DNA of 64,000 nt from Microvelia longipes (taxonomy: Eukaryota > Arthropoda > Insecta > Hemiptera > Veliidae): NCBI GenBank assembly GCA_018340805.1, contig JACMZG010001913.1:26726099-26790098 (forward strand), written 5' to 3'. Below, one piece after another: positions 44,981-57,065 of this stretch. The notes under the pieces were generated by a model. That model was not told the origin of the DNA, did no database searches, and worked only from the letters and a program-made list of their open reading frames with translations. Made by a program: the position numbers and the translations under genes. Each line of letters begins with the position of its first letter. The first letter of the stretch is position 1.

Positions 44981-47900
44981 CTAGAAAAAGTAAAGAAATT
45001 ATCAAGTAGCAGCGAAACATTAACATCTGAATTCCATAATTATTTGGAAAAAAAGGGGTGACTTAGTTCTACAAGTTATTTTAAAGGAATGTTCTCATTT
45101 CAACCTCTTTGGCTTAATTTTCTGTTTTTCGTACTCGTTGTTTAGGGCCGAAGATGACCCGAACGGGTTGAAGTATAGATTTCTTTAAAATAACTTGTTG
45201 AAGTAAAGTCAACCCTTCTTTCCGAATAAATAAAGAATTTATTATTTTTTTTAAAATCTAAAAATTAAATGAGCATATCAAAAGTTGATCATGACTACAA
45301 AAGCTATTTGCAAGTATTGTCGTTTTCAAAGATTTTTTTTTCAAAACACTGCTTCACTTTTATTCGTACTTAAAAATCAACAAAAATTTAACAGCCAAAT
45401 GACATAATACTTATGAAGATGAGTGCATTGCATGTAAACTTTAGATGCCAATCAATGTTATTATGGACATTTTTGTAAGAAACAGTGCATTTTATTTATT
45501 TTTCCAGGGTTTCATAATGTTCTTCAACATTCTGTTCTGATAATTCGCAAAGTTGTAACTTCTGTTCTGAATTCAAGTTGAATTTGTAGGCTTTTAACAA
45601 AATATGATGCATACCTTCTTATTATAGATGTTTACAACTGGCATGGTATAAGAGGAACAGTATTCGATCAAACTCTGATTCTCAACGGGACAAGTGTTGA
45701 TCAAAAATGGCCGACAATGCCTGCCTGGCTCTATTCCTTGGATGTCCAGATAGCAACCTAATTCGTGTTTGACAGCCGTGTTTCCAATAGATTTATTTAC
45801 AGGCAGCCATTTTAAATCCTTGTACTCCATGTTTTGAACCTTTTTCACAAACAAAACTATGAAAAATTCATCCACATACAGTGGGAAATATGTGCAATAA
45901 CGGACTTTTAAAAAAATATACATTTTTAGGGAAAATAGCTATAGACCCTGTTTGTCACACCTTTAATTAGTTATTTCAAATTTCCCCGATTGTTGGGAAA
46001 GTTGACATATTTTGTTTCAAGATTGGAACAAGAAAGAACGAAAGGTTGTCCAAACAACCTGTTTGAGGCTCAATGAACTTCATCACGATTTACCTATTTT
46101 GTTTAATCGATTCGTAAGATATGTCCACATTTGGCATAAATGTATCAAACCAGTAAAATAATAAAGAAAAGAAGAAAACATAATCACGCAGGCGACTGAT
46201 AAAGTAGAAAATTATAATTAAGTATCAGGTCCCGTCCTCCTATTTTATCCTAGTTCCTTGGAGTTTATTATTGATGGCTTGACTTAGTTTCTTGAGTTTT
46301 ACTAAGGCGTATTATATCCTTATTAGGGAGGACATAATTTGTAGATACTTAGGATATAATATGCTCATGTTCTTAAAGAATCACCTTTCTTTAAAGATCA
46401 ATCAATTATGCCGACACATCACTTATTGATTCAGAAAATATTAAAATAGAATTTGTACCGAATACAAATGGAGTTACCAGAATTATACTCAGAATAAAGC
46501 TATAAAATATTGTAAATACCTCATTATTCAATGGATAAGTTAAAATTTCTAAGTTCATTAACTTTACCCGCCTATCTATTAATCTAAATTAATAAAAATG
46601 AAATGACACATTCGAACTTACGTCTTCGTCAGTTAATCTCTGATCAGTTGTTTTGTGACAAATTTTATTGGTCTTAGGAAAGACAATATCGGACGTATTT
46701 AAGCCATGACACAGAGCGCAATAGACATTTGCGTACGTGATTCCACTGGACGGATTGTAGACCGGGACGTCCCTCACTGGATCCGGGTCCCCGGCTTTTG
46801 AACACAGCTCTTTCAGGTCTCCATCACAATCTGTGATGCCCGAAACTCCCTGAAATCAATAGTAATATAAATATGAATGCAGTCATAAATATAGTTTAGG
46901 TATAGTGCTTTGATTTTTTACTTAACAATGTTTTTTGAGAATAGCTAACCGAACAATGTGCTAAACGTTTATAAATGTAATCATTAGAAAAGAACTTATG
47001 AGAGGAAAGCTCGAGCATAGCATCATACGTAAGCCTCTTGGTAATAATTTTAAATTATGTTAAAAAATTACAATAAACAATCAAGTAAATAATTAAATAT
47101 AAGTACAAATATAAATTAAGTAAAAGAAATAATTAAAGTAAAGTCAGAAGCAGGTACAAAAAGTCCAACGTACACAAGAATGTTGGAAGAGTATCAATAG
47201 GCTATTCTTTAATAGAAAATTTAATGCCCAGTATAGCATTATAGGTAGTTGCTAATGTTTCTATCGAGACGGAGAGAAATAGCTCAGGTTCGCTAAAGTT
47301 TTACGAAAGTCAATTTTTAAACTACTATGTATTAAAAATAAAATATAATTTTTGCATATGTCTACTATACAAAAAACTTCTCATGTGTCTTATATTGTAG
47401 AAGATTGTAAAATTGTAGAAGACTTCTCTTTGAGATCCTTTGTAAAGCAGGATATAGGTAAATTCTTTGTTTCCAACTTTTTTTATGGTGAAATGTATTG
47501 GAATGCTGAGTAATAGCAACAATGACTGAACATGAACATGGATTGTCAAAATTGTATATCGTACTAATATGGACCTCCTGAATACTTGAGATCAGGAGGT
47601 CCAGACAAGGCATTGTTATTATGCCTATAAAAATGCTTCCAACTTAAATACATCGGAAATTTCTATACTTTTCTGATAACTCATGTATTCCGAATGATAT
47701 AAAGGAAGTCTCTCCACAAATTTTATTGGCAAAGCGCTTTCAACCTAACTAGAGGCCATCATCAGAGCATAACATTACAAACAAGCGAATGTATCAAAAA
47801 TGTGTATACAAATGACTTTCATGTATTCCGAGTGGAGGACATGAAAGTCCTTACATATCGCGGCCGTGAAAGAGAATAGAGAAATCTGAATAAGACTCAA

Positions 47901-48828
47901 CTTACATTAAATTGGTCTATAGGTATGCATCCCCAGTACTTCCTATCCGATGCATTTTGAAATGATTCAGATACGTCTAGGTACGCACTATTCTTGCAGC
48001 AGTCACCTCGGCGCGTGCATTCCTCGTCACAGTAACAGTTAATTCTTTTCTCATATCTATAAAAAATAACTTACATGAAAATATATTTTAGCCGATTAAG
48101 CATTTTCTAAAATTGGATTTTAGATAAAATCCTCTTCTGGTGCGGATTTTGTATAAAATAATTGATACCAGGTAAAACTTTCAAGTCCGATACCATAATT
48201 ACTAATCCCACCATATTGTTGCCCACGATCTTTCAATGATAATAATGCCTTGTGCTATCCTTGTTCAAAGCATGATCATAGATTTCCCGTAGACTTGCTG
48301 AGTTCCTAAAACTATAAGGTGTTATTTAAAATAATGCTCAAAACCAGTCTCTTCAGCTATACTGTGATGGAAGTCTAATATGGTCTAATATGGGCTACAA
48401 GAGTGCAAAATTTCACTAGGAGCTTCGATAATAGCAGACACACTCACTCTTACAGACAGACAACTTTGTAATAAGTATAAAAACTATAAATGAGAACAAG
48501 TAGACAAACTTTTAATGGCTTACGTTTTATTAGAGAGGGGCTTGGTAGCACCAGTTATTTGACATTTGTACTCTCTACCACACTGCTTCAATCCCTTCAT
48601 ATGGAGGACTCCTCTCGCCTCCACAGAAGCATCGTCACTAGCAGATTGGTAGTACTGATTCAGCGAATTCAGAGGTATTTTAAAACTGAGTAAACCAGGG
48701 TAGCTCTCGTCATCATTGCTATCATCTTCAAGCTCCGTTATGAACTTCGATACGGAACTTTGACGGCCGTTAACCGTGCTAAATATTGAAATATACAAAA
48801 CCAGTTGAAGTCGGTTTGGAATAATCAT
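43796..48828 (-). CDS. Methuselah-like (secretin-type) GPCR with somatomedin-B ectodomain, 5 exons, about 697 aa
   Basis: Exons on the minus strand are 48828-48524, 48056-47906, 46849-46622, about 45839-45615 and 44980-43796. All except the exon-4 acceptor are supported by consensus sites and matching phases. A signal peptide (LQLVLYISIFSTVNG) leads into a cysteine-rich ectodomain. Exons 1-2 carry a somatomedin-B-like module (CGREYKC, then CYCDEECTRRGDCC). Exons 3-5 hold YCALCHG and HCALCHNE cysteine repeats, as in other insect receptors of this type. The last exon has seven hydrophobic helices with the family marks NVMSYDVWRTF (TM3 end), MGLTWLFCI (TM6) and NGLQGAMIFFMFD (TM7), then a Ser/Asn-rich cytoplasmic tail. 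It should act at the plasma membrane; the ligand is unknown. The exon-4 acceptor is ambiguous: 45938 is also in phase and would give about 730 aa with an extra hydrophobic stretch. Confidence 0.88.
44981..45614. repeat. GPCR intron 4 with fold-back element (arms 45051-45088 and 45180-45218)
   Basis: The left arm GGGGTGACTTAGTTCTACAA returns inverted on the right with mismatches, including an AAGTTATTTTAAAG / CTTTAAAATAACTT match. The spacer holds a hammerhead-like core at 45148. This looks like a small non-autonomous element lodged in the intron. Confidence 0.7.
45148..45173 (+). ncRNA. Hammerhead-like core in a GPCR intron
   Basis: CCGAAGATG, stem GACCC/GGGTT around GAAC, then GAAG. The first T of the core and one A after the stem are changed. 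Confidence 0.35.
45615..45839 (-). CDS. GPCR exon 4: ectodomain, acceptor uncertain
   Basis: The donor AAG|GTATGC at 45615 is clear. VKHELGCYLDIQGIEPG and CSSYTMPVVN are plausible ectodomain. Upstream the frame stays open, and two phase-0 acceptors exist (before 45839 and before 45938). The acceptor with the best pyrimidine tract (TTTTTTTAAAAG) is out of phase with exon 3. Confidence 0.7.
45940..46621. other. GPCR intron 3
   Basis: About 0.7 kb. It contains a short inverted repeat (TATTATATCCTTA near 46310 and its complement near 46350); no other structure is seen. Confidence 0.65.
46622..46849 (-). CDS. GPCR exon 3: cysteine-rich ectodomain
   Basis: Seventy-six codons, phase 0 at both ends (GATTTCAG|GGA, GAC|GTAAGT). 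It encodes GVSGITDCDGDLKELC through NVYCALCHGLNTSD. Confidence 0.87.
46850..47905. other. GPCR intron 2
   Basis: About 1.06 kb. The segment 47705-47770 is a copy of the repeat ending TTTGTGGAGAGACTT with a hammerhead-like core on the minus strand; otherwise AT-rich. Confidence 0.65.
47738..47765 (-). ncRNA. Hammerhead-like core (CTGATGA-T-stem-GAAA)
   Basis: CTGATGATG, stem GGCCT/AGGTT, GAAA, palindrome AAGCGCTT, then TTTGTGGAGAGACTT. Antisense to the 2619 copy in the window, and in the sense direction of the GPCR transcript. Confidence 0.45.
47906..48056 (-). CDS. GPCR exon 2: somatomedin-B-like module
   Basis: The acceptor is TTTTTTATAG. One base completes a threonine, then 50 codons give YEKRINCYCDEECTRRGDCC and end CIPIDQFN before GTAAGT. 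The CxCDxxCxxxGDCC spacing is the somatomedin-B hallmark. Confidence 0.87.
48057..48523. other. GPCR intron 1
   Basis: 467 bp; nothing recognisable inside. Confidence 0.7.
48524..48828 (-). CDS. GPCR exon 1: signal peptide and acidic N-terminus
   Basis: ATG at 48828. The secretory leader is followed by a Ser/Asp/Glu-rich linker (TELEDDSNDDESYPG) and the first cysteines (QCGREYKCQ). It ends phase 2 at AAAAC|GTAAGC. Confidence 0.85.
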
Positions 48829-49062
48829 AGCTCCATTTCAGCCATTCTTAGACTTTTTAAACCCTGCAACAAAAGAACATAACTATTGATATGTACCTAA
48901 AGATTTACTTTCCCTTCAAGGGACCTTTAACTTAGACAAATGTTTTTATTCACTTATTTGGTTTGTCAAAACTAAAAGGAGAATTAATTTTCCTTTAAAG
49001 TGTTATAAATAAAATAATATTTGTTCCAATGCGACCAAAAGAACTATCAAGAATGATACAAA

Positions 49063-49765
49063 AACAAGTACAAGGTACCTCGGTACTTTGACTAAATTTC
49101 GGTCTACACGAACCTTAAATTGATGTAAATTAGGGCTCGCTACGCTCAACTTCAGAATAAAATAGTGATCCAATGCATAGGTAATTATAGCTTCGGAATT
49201 GCTTCGCTTGACCTGACAATAATGAATAAAGTTTATACATCTTAATAAGCATAAATTAGGATTTCGTTTCATCACTTAGTACACTTAGGTTTGAAACGAA
49301 ACATAGTGAACTTATTTATGACGGTAAGGTATACTCTTTTAACTCAATTAGATTTTTTTGCAATTTAAAAAAAAAACTTACACAAGTAGTTTGATAAAAT
49401 TGAACTAATGCTGATAATGTTAGTATTATACTTGACTTCATGCGTGTCAAATATCAATCTGGTCACAAGATTTTTACGTGTTTTAATGTTTTTTTTTTAA
49501 TTTTCCCTGAGTCTATATTGCGGGTTAATGACAACATGAAAAATATTTTCCGGATAGAACAACTACACCTATAGACCTACCTACAAAGGGTGGTTTATAC
49601 TCCCTTTTTGTATAAAGTTTAGCATAAATAAACTGAGAGCTACGACGATAACAGGCACACACACATACATACAGACAGAAAACTTTGTGAAAACCACTCA
49701 GGAGGCCTTAAAACACCTGAAGCAAATAATTTTCGCATTTCAAAGCGATTTTTAAAAACCTTTTG
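49063..49765 (-). repeat. 5S-family dispersed repeat, copy without 5S core
   Basis: AAGGTACCTCGGTACTTTG, GCTCGCTACGCTCA, TCATGCGTGTCAA, ATTGCGGGTTAATGA, GATAACAGGCACACACACAT and CACTCAGGAGGCC follow the order of the long copies. Confidence 0.75.
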
Positions 49766-49864
49766 ATGACTAGGCCGCATAAGCCAATTATCTTTTAGAC
49801 TTTTCTTCTAGATAGTAGGAAAGTGTTCCCTAAAAAACCAAAACTACTAAACTAAATAACCAAA

Positions 49865-50318
49865 ATTTCGAAAAATCCTAAAACGTGAATTTTTATCGAT
49901 GAATAATTTATTTTAACACGAATGTAGTCATGTATAATACCAACAAATGAGCTAAGTTTTACTTCATTATCAGTATTAGTTAAATTTCTTTATTAAATGG
50001 ATTGTATTGAAAAGTTGTAAAAAATCAGAAAATAATCTAATTGAATTGAAATTAAGAAAAAATGTAGCTCTTTGTGAAATAAGTTTTATTTCAATACCGA
50101 TAGTGTAGCTACGATGTTTCGAATCACAAGTGTTAAGCAGTATTGAGAGGGCTTTTTTCTGAGAGAAAGTTAAGCTAGTCTGAAGACGTTAAGCACTATA
50201 AATTTGGTGACTTTCAATCCTAAGAATGAGGGAAGCAAGGCCGAAGTAGTGAGGATGAGCGTAGCATAACCGACATGATTAGGAAAAGTTTCGAGGTACC
50301 CCGTACCCGATTTTTTTA
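49865..50318 (+). repeat. 5S-family dispersed repeat, plus-strand copy
   Basis: AACACGAATGTAGTCATGTA, GCTAAGTTTTACTTCATTAT, GTGAGGATGAGCGTAGC and TTTCGAGGTACCCCGTACCC. It faces the copy at 49063-49765, so the two form a large, diverged inverted pair. Confidence 0.75.
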
Positions 50319-51080
50319 TCTAATACTTCATGCATTAGGTACTTATAATTTTATATTTTCTTGAGTTGAGGAAGCCCTGTTAGGCGTAGCAATCGATATG
50401 TATCGGTAGATAAAAAACGACGAATAGATGACTCTCTCAGCTCCATTGCCTCTAATAAACACGGTGAGGCCAAGGGGGTGGGGGATGAAGGTCAGGGTGT
50501 CATAGAGTCATCCAGCCTTCAAGTTTTAGCTAAGTATCAGTTTTATCAAGTTTTTTCCTTTTAAACTTTGTTTACATAGTTAGTTTGCTCAAAGTAAACA
50601 TATGCTTTACATGTTAGCTCCTAGGACGTATTTCAAAACATCCTATGCATTAAATTTATCCCGAATAATTTAGTACTTAACAACATTGTTTAGCAAACAC
50701 ATTGGTCCCTTACCCTATGTCACTCTGCATTTCCTTATACCCAGGGTCAGACCGGCTGAATAAATTTTAGCCTCTAGATTATCATGATGATATTATTTTT
50801 CCAACTTTCTACCGTGGATACAAACTAAAAGTAAGTTATGTAACTAGGCTGTAAAATTTAAAAAAAGGTAATGAAGTTATACAAATTTTATGAGCAGTAG
50901 GGTTCAGGACTTTAATAAGGTCATTATTAGGTCATTTTAATATATATTTTCATTTAAATCCGATGAATTTTTCGAATGTTATCGTGTTTCAAGGAAACGT
51001 CTTGGAACAAAATGTAGTGCATACATATTAGGTATATAATCACCCCAAACTTAATACAAGTGGATTTATTAATCAAGAAC

Positions 51081-51229
<149 letters not shown>

Positions 51230-51325
51230 ATTAAGAAAACATAAAAGTCGCTCTTGCGAATATTAATAATTAACGATAAAAACAGATGGATAAAGAATGA
51301 CAGTAAAAACTTAGTATATTTGCAA

Positions 51326-51352
51326 CGTCTCGTTGTATAACAACTTCGTCAG
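51326..51352 (-). ncRNA. Hammerhead-like core in inverted repeat arm
   Basis: CTGACGA-A, stem GTTGT/ACAAC around TAT, then GAGACGTTGC. GAGA replaces GAAA. Confidence 0.35.
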
Positions 51353-51420
51353 GCAAGAGAAGAAAGAAGACTCAAGAAGACTGGGGTCTTCTTTCTTCTC
51401 TTGCCTGACGAAGTTGTTAA
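51338..51420. repeat. Perfect inverted repeat around CTGACGAAG cores
   Basis: Arms AACAACTTCGTCAGGCAAGA... (51339-51371) and its complement (51386-51418), at least 33 bp exact, with a 14-bp spacer. Each arm carries CTGACGAAG followed by a self-complementary stretch. Confidence 0.92.
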
Positions 51421-51587
51421 CGAGTGAAGTTTTATCTAATCATGAGCTTATGCATCAAATAAAATATAAACGTCTTTAAAAAAAATCATAAAAAATTGTA
51501 AAATTATCGTAATGGAATTTGGCGTGAGTATATCTTACTATGTTAGAAACTAATGTGCCAAGTTTTATACAGCTAGTATACGCACAG

Positions 51588-51720
51588 TAATGATTGAAAT
51601 CAGCAATGAGATTGGTCAGTATGTTAATGGGTCACCGCTGGGGTAAGAGTAGTGAATCCAATGAAATGAGTTAACGTTTCAAGGTACCTTACTTCATTGG
51701 ATTCGCTGAAAATTCAAGTA
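51588..51720 (+). repeat. 5S-derived segment, plus-strand copy
   Basis: ATTGGTCAGTATGTTAATGG and GGTCACCGCTGGGGTAA match the 3' half of the 5S-like core. The GTTTCAAGGTACC end follows, as in other copies. Confidence 0.65.
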
Positions 51721-52141
51721 CCTACCTACTATTGGAATTTTTATATAGTTTTTTATTAGTTTTTTTTTTATATGAAACATGACCCTAATATCATAAGCTC
51801 ATTGTACCTTAGAAAATATACCATAATGTTAAAGTACTACATTCCGGAAAATATTTGAACAAACGATGCATTTTGGAAAGTCGTTACATCAAAACTGACC
51901 CCAACACCATGAATAAAAAACAGGATACTAACAATATAAATAGCATTTATTCAAATATTTTAAATTTAAAAAGACCCCCTAAAAATACAGTGCCACCGTC
52001 TACAAATCACCGTTATCTTAATAGTTTGTCCCTGCCTCCTTAATATTTTCGTTTACTGACATTTTCTAAATTAATTTAAATTTTATATTTCGTTTACAAA
52101 AAAAAAAATTTACATTACAATTTTAGTTTAATTAGATTCAC

Positions 52142-52171
52142 CTGAAGATGTTGAGCTTCGCTCAATGAAAC
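52142..52171 (+). ncRNA. Hammerhead-like core with strong stem
   Basis: CTGAAGA-T, stem GTTGAGC/GCTCAAT closed by a TTC loop, then GAAAC and ACATTGT, which can form a three-pair stem. Confidence 0.45.
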
Positions 52172-52689
52172 ATTGTAAAGATTATTATATGTGAAGGTTA
52201 TTAAATAAATTAATATTATTTATAAAGGAGTGCAATCTTCAAGAAATTTAAATTTTATATAATATTTAATTATTTATTACGTAAACTTTTACCAAGTTTT
52301 ACCCAGAATAATGAGGTATAATCATGATTGACGTTGCATCCCCAGAACGGAGCAATCAATCACGATTGTCTCGTTATCCTTTTATTACAGGGTGCTTGAG
52401 AGTGACATAAGAGGGGGTGGGATGAAACTTAATACTGTAATTGATGTTCACACTAATTAGCTTAATTATGAGATAGATCAGCGTAATTAAGGGCTTAATT
52501 ACAGATTACTTTGTAAATTAGCTGACATTTCACTCTCTATAAAGGAGGGTAATCACAGGAAAGATAATTTAAGTCAAGTAATCATTCAGTCAAAAGAATG
52601 TAAGAGAACTTCAAGCATAGAATAAATTTTCGTCAGAAGAACAACTTTATAAGCTTCGTTTTCATGATCAAAATTTGCTAAAATCGATT

Positions 52690-53385
52690 AAGGGGTACCC
52701 TGGGTATTTTCTTCATTACATCAGATTCACTATCTGATTACACAATACTTGTCTTTAGAATATAAGCATCTCCGAATTAATCGCTTCCCTTGTTATCACA
52801 TAGTGAATAGACTCGTTTTATTTCAAGCGGTCACCCATTCAGTCATTGATCTCGCTCCATGCTGCTTAACTTTTATGGTCCAAAAAAATCGTAGAGATAT
52901 ACTTGCCGTATTGAAATGAAACTTAGTGCACTTATTTGTTACGTAAATGGATACCAGCTCAACTTCGCTGAATTATTTTTTTTAAAAAGTACACAAGATT
53001 AAGATTTTGTATCACACGTACAAAAACGAACGTTTGATAAAAATTAAACTAATACTGATAATGAGATGATGAAATTTGGAACACATGTTAGTTTTATAAA
53101 TGTCTACATGCGGGCAAATCTCAAATAAATCAATACATTTTCGTGTTTTAGGAATTTTCTATATTTTTGCAGTCACTATTTCCGCTTAATGATGTCATAT
53201 AAACATTATTTTACGGATAGCACAACTAAACCATTAGATTGATTTTTATCTATACGCTGGTAGCTACGAATAGAGCAGACACTCTCAAATACAGACAGAC
53301 AAATTTAAGAAAGCCACCCCAGTAGGCCTCAAAAAATCTGAAACAGATAATTCAGGTGAAAGCCCGGTTTCAGAATATTATTACA
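52690..53385 (-). repeat. 5S-family dispersed repeat, long copy
   Basis: Minus-strand order from the high-coordinate end: AACCGGGCTTTCACCTGAAT, a GTCTGTCTGTATTTGAGAGT microsatellite-like stretch, GCGGAAATAGTGACTGC, the 5S-like core (52880-52822: AAAAGTTAAGCAGCATGGAG), then GGGTACCCC near 52692. Confidence 0.75.
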
Positions 53386-53899
53386 GTCAAGATACTTCTC
53401 TTATATATCTGTGGTATAAATGATAAACAGTAAAAACAAGTTGAAATCAAAATACAAAAGAGTACAAAACAAACAAAAATTGGTAAAATAATTCAGGATG
53501 TAAGACTTACAAGCATCTATAAATTTAACAATTTTTAAAAATCGAGTATCTAGTAGCAACTTTTCAGCTCATGAAGCATAATAATTCTGGCACGTTGGTC
53601 CGTATGTCGGGCGAACTTCCTTTGGTATGCGAGTTTAAGAATGTATTTCTAGGTATAAGAAAGTGTCTATATTTTCCGAATTTCATTAGGGAATTCACAG
53701 AAAAGGGTGGCTTAGACATAGATTGTTGAGTAAAAAGTACTTATTATAAACAATGTTTGCCCGGTTTGCAGACTTCCGACCCATAATTATTTCAGCTTCC
53801 ACACTATTTCCTCAAATCAATAGTGTTAAACATCTTTGTTTCTCTTCGTCACAGTCTATCATGAGCTTTTCCTGACTAAACTCCTCTACAGACTAATAT

Positions 53900-54530
53900 T
53901 CAAAATATTCTTCGGATTAACATTTTTATGAAAATCAACCTATTGAAAACTAGGTTTTTGTAATATCATTAACCCAGTTTACTGAGTCAGCAAATTTTTC
54001 AAAAAATCAGCAAAATTCAAAGTTATTATTTTTCACCGAGAAAAAATCTTCAATTATGTTCTTAGGTCTGAAGTCGTTTCGACCCTCTAAGTGACTAAAT
54101 AGTCGAAAATACCATAATAAATTACCGGAAACCAAAATTACGGTCAATGAAAATTAAATTTCGAGTAGGGTGTCGTTTTCTATGTATTTTTGGGCGCTGA
54201 ATCGAATAAAACCGGTCCAAAGTTGACGTCACCACTCTAAGTGACCAAAAAATTGATAAAAAACAGTAGTCAATTACCTAATAACCTAAAATACGAGCAG
54301 TGAACCACATTTTTCAAGTGGGGAGTCGTTTTTTGGGTCAGTGAGTTGAATGAGAGTGATTCGGAATCGATACGTGCACTCAAAGCCAAGGTACCTTGGT
54401 TCGAATACTGGTATGGGCAATAGTTTTTATCAAATTTTTACATTATATAAGTTTATAACTACAAAGTGATTCTAGTGCGGTGGTCCGCATGTCGGGCAAA
54501 TTTCATTTGGAATGCGTGTTTCCGGTTTAT
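53900..54530 (+). repeat. B-box/subrepeat family, copy 3
   Basis: AAACCGGTCCAAAGTTGACG and ATGAGAGTGATTCGGAATCG are the two subrepeats. TTGGTTCGAATACTGG at about 54408 is a good B-box match. It ends GTGCGGTGGTCCGCATGTCG and GGAATGCGTGTTT. A further terminal fragment with the same ending is at 53585-53640. Confidence 0.75.
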
Positions 54531-54689
54531 GCTTTATAACTTGTGCATTAACTCAATTATCAAACACTACTCGTAACTCATATGTTCTGTATTTTTCAAA
54601 GGGAATGCGCTAAAAACTTTAAAGACATGTACACAAACTGAGTTTAAATTAGAGCAAATACTGGTGTGGACTGCCAATTTTAGTGGCAT

Positions 54690-54900
54690 AGTTATATACA
54701 ACCAACTACTACGATATTTGTTGGGTTTAGAAGTCCTAGGGTGGGGAGGTAATATAAAAGAGGAGCTATTGCCCCATGCTTTGCCTTGGTTAATCTAATT
54801 TCCCAGACATACAGGACAAAAATGGTTCTCACGCAACTAAGGAGACCTAATCAGGGCCATAAAGTGAGAGGACCTCGAAGTGGTCTGTCTCTATGACAAT
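54690..54900 (+). repeat. Promoter-like cassette, copy 2
   Basis: ATATTTGTTGGGTTTAGAAG, TATAAAA at 54753, ACATACAGGACAAAAATGG, and a short basic frame from ATG 54822 to TGA 54896 (24 codons, MVLTQLRRPNQGHKVRGPRS). Nucleotides align along the whole length with 59030-59215. Confidence 0.7.
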
Positions 54901-55536
54901 TCACCAGATATATGACTATGCTATGTAACAACAAATAATTGAATTTGTATTGAAATGAAATAACTGAATTTCGATTCGAAATAATCTACAGAAACTATCA
55001 TACAAACAAATGTTTAAGGATTTGAGCTATTAATCTATCAGGTAATAAATTCTGTACTGAGTTATAAATTTTTGTCGAGCGATTCTCGCAGCAGTTTTAC
55101 TTACGACTTGGGTTATTTCGCATTAGTATCTGATATTTATAACGCAAAGATTTATTAGAGCGTAACTAAAAATACGTTAACATAAATATATACTTAAATA
55201 CGAAAACATAAATATATACCTAAATAACGCGTGGATATAGACTCTTCAGATGAAATAAATGATCGGTGTCTAATTTTCGACTAAAATGTTTTCCTATAAA
55301 GTAGAATTAAGTTTCCCCACCTCGGGTCTTACATTAACTTGGTATGACGTCTACGCATGCTCGTCATATGACAAGGGTTAAGTACAAAAACATTTGATAA
55401 CTTATCATCACATTGATAAAAATAACATGGATATATACCATGTTTATATTATATTTGTTTACTCTATTTGATTTCATATTAAACTTACCCTAAAACTCGA
55501 GTGGATGTAAGGTTTTAAATCCATTGTATATTTTGG

Positions 55537-56380
55537 GTACGGTTTTGGGGTACCTCAGAACTAGTATTCAACATATAGGATTCGCTACAATTATCCTCAG
55601 AAATCACCAAATTTATACCGCAACACGTCTTAGGACACTCTTCGCTCGTCCTGAGACAGTAAATTTTTCGTTATATATCTATCGGTCTCCCATTTAAGCT
55701 CTGACCTCGCTTACTGTTGCTTCTTGTGATTTAATAAAAACCTTAGATATACTAGCAGTAATAATTAAAACTTGATATGCTTATTTATTACATAAATAAG
55801 CACACAAAAACACATAAATAAATACACACAAAACACACAAATAAATAAACACAAATAAACTTAAATTCTCTTTTGTACGCTCACTTTAACCAATTTTAAC
55901 TCAATTTGATTATTTTATTTTTTTAAAACATTTTTTTTTTAAAAAAGTGTATATGTCGTTTGATAAAAATTGAACCAATTCTTTTTATAAAATTAAATTT
56001 AACGTATTTCACGTTAAATGGAGTTAAATGGTTAGGTGGAGTCCTATAAACTTTCTAGTGCTACAAAGAACAAACTATCATTTAACGTATTTGTTGGTAT
56101 TGTATATGACTACATGGGTGCGAAATTTCATATACATCAAAACATTTTTTCGCGTTTGAACCATTGAACTTTTTGCTAAGTCATTACTGGATGGCTTTAC
56201 TAGGCCTCAAGAGTGATTTTTGTACCATGTTTAACTTATTAGAATAAACTCACTAGAAGCTAAGATGGTAACAGACACACATACAACATACAGAGAGACA
56301 AATTTTTAAAAACCATTCAGGAGGTTTAATAATTTAATACGAAAATTGTAGGTGATATCCCGATTTCGAATTTTTATGGG
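55537..56380 (-). repeat. 5S-family dispersed repeat, longest copy (about 845 bp)
   Basis: Carries all the landmarks, including GGGGTACCTCAGAACT (55551), CTCTTCGCTCGTCCTGAG, the decayed 5S core at 55732-55678 (AGCGAGGTCAGAGCTTAAAT, GGGAGACCGAT), CATACAGAGAGACAAA and a GAATTTTTATG end. The AC-rich stretch at 55795-55860 is an expansion inside it. Confidence 0.75.
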
Positions 56381-57065
56381 CGTAGCGAATCTGATTAATT
56401 GTAATCAAACATATACTATATACGTGTATATATCCGAAACAAATCCCTTCATATCCTTCAAATCTCTAACATAATAGAAAAGAACATAAATAAATGACAT
56501 AATAAATGAACATAATAACATAACATAAATAGAAGTCTCTGATACCCTGGAAAAATACATTGGATAACAATAACGTCTCGCTAATAGAACGCCTGCAATC
56601 TAGTAGGTTCGCTAAAACTCTTTGCAATATAACATTGCGGGTTTAACATACTAAATTTTCTCTTTCCAAAGAGTTGTCTTCTTGAGCCAGCGATGCCGTT
56701 TGAAAACATTTTGTTAATATATTTCTAATACAAAATATAAATTGAAATGTATTTAAAAATTCATAAATTGCTTAAATAAATAAAAACTATTTAATATTTC
56801 TTTTTATTATGTACCTACTGCTACATAATTAAACAGGTGTTTATTTTCTAAACATTTACTGTTTTCGCATAACATGTTTTTCTTTTTTCTTCTTTTTCTC
56901 ATTTCGATTTTCATTTTTGTTTAATTTTTTAAATTGCTTTCAATGTATTTTTTATTTTTCTAGCGTAATCTTCTTTTCCTTTTTTTACAATTTTCTTTTT
57001 ATCTTTTGATGATAAATGAACTACCTGAAGGTGTCTAAATTTTGATGACGTTATAGGTAATGGCT

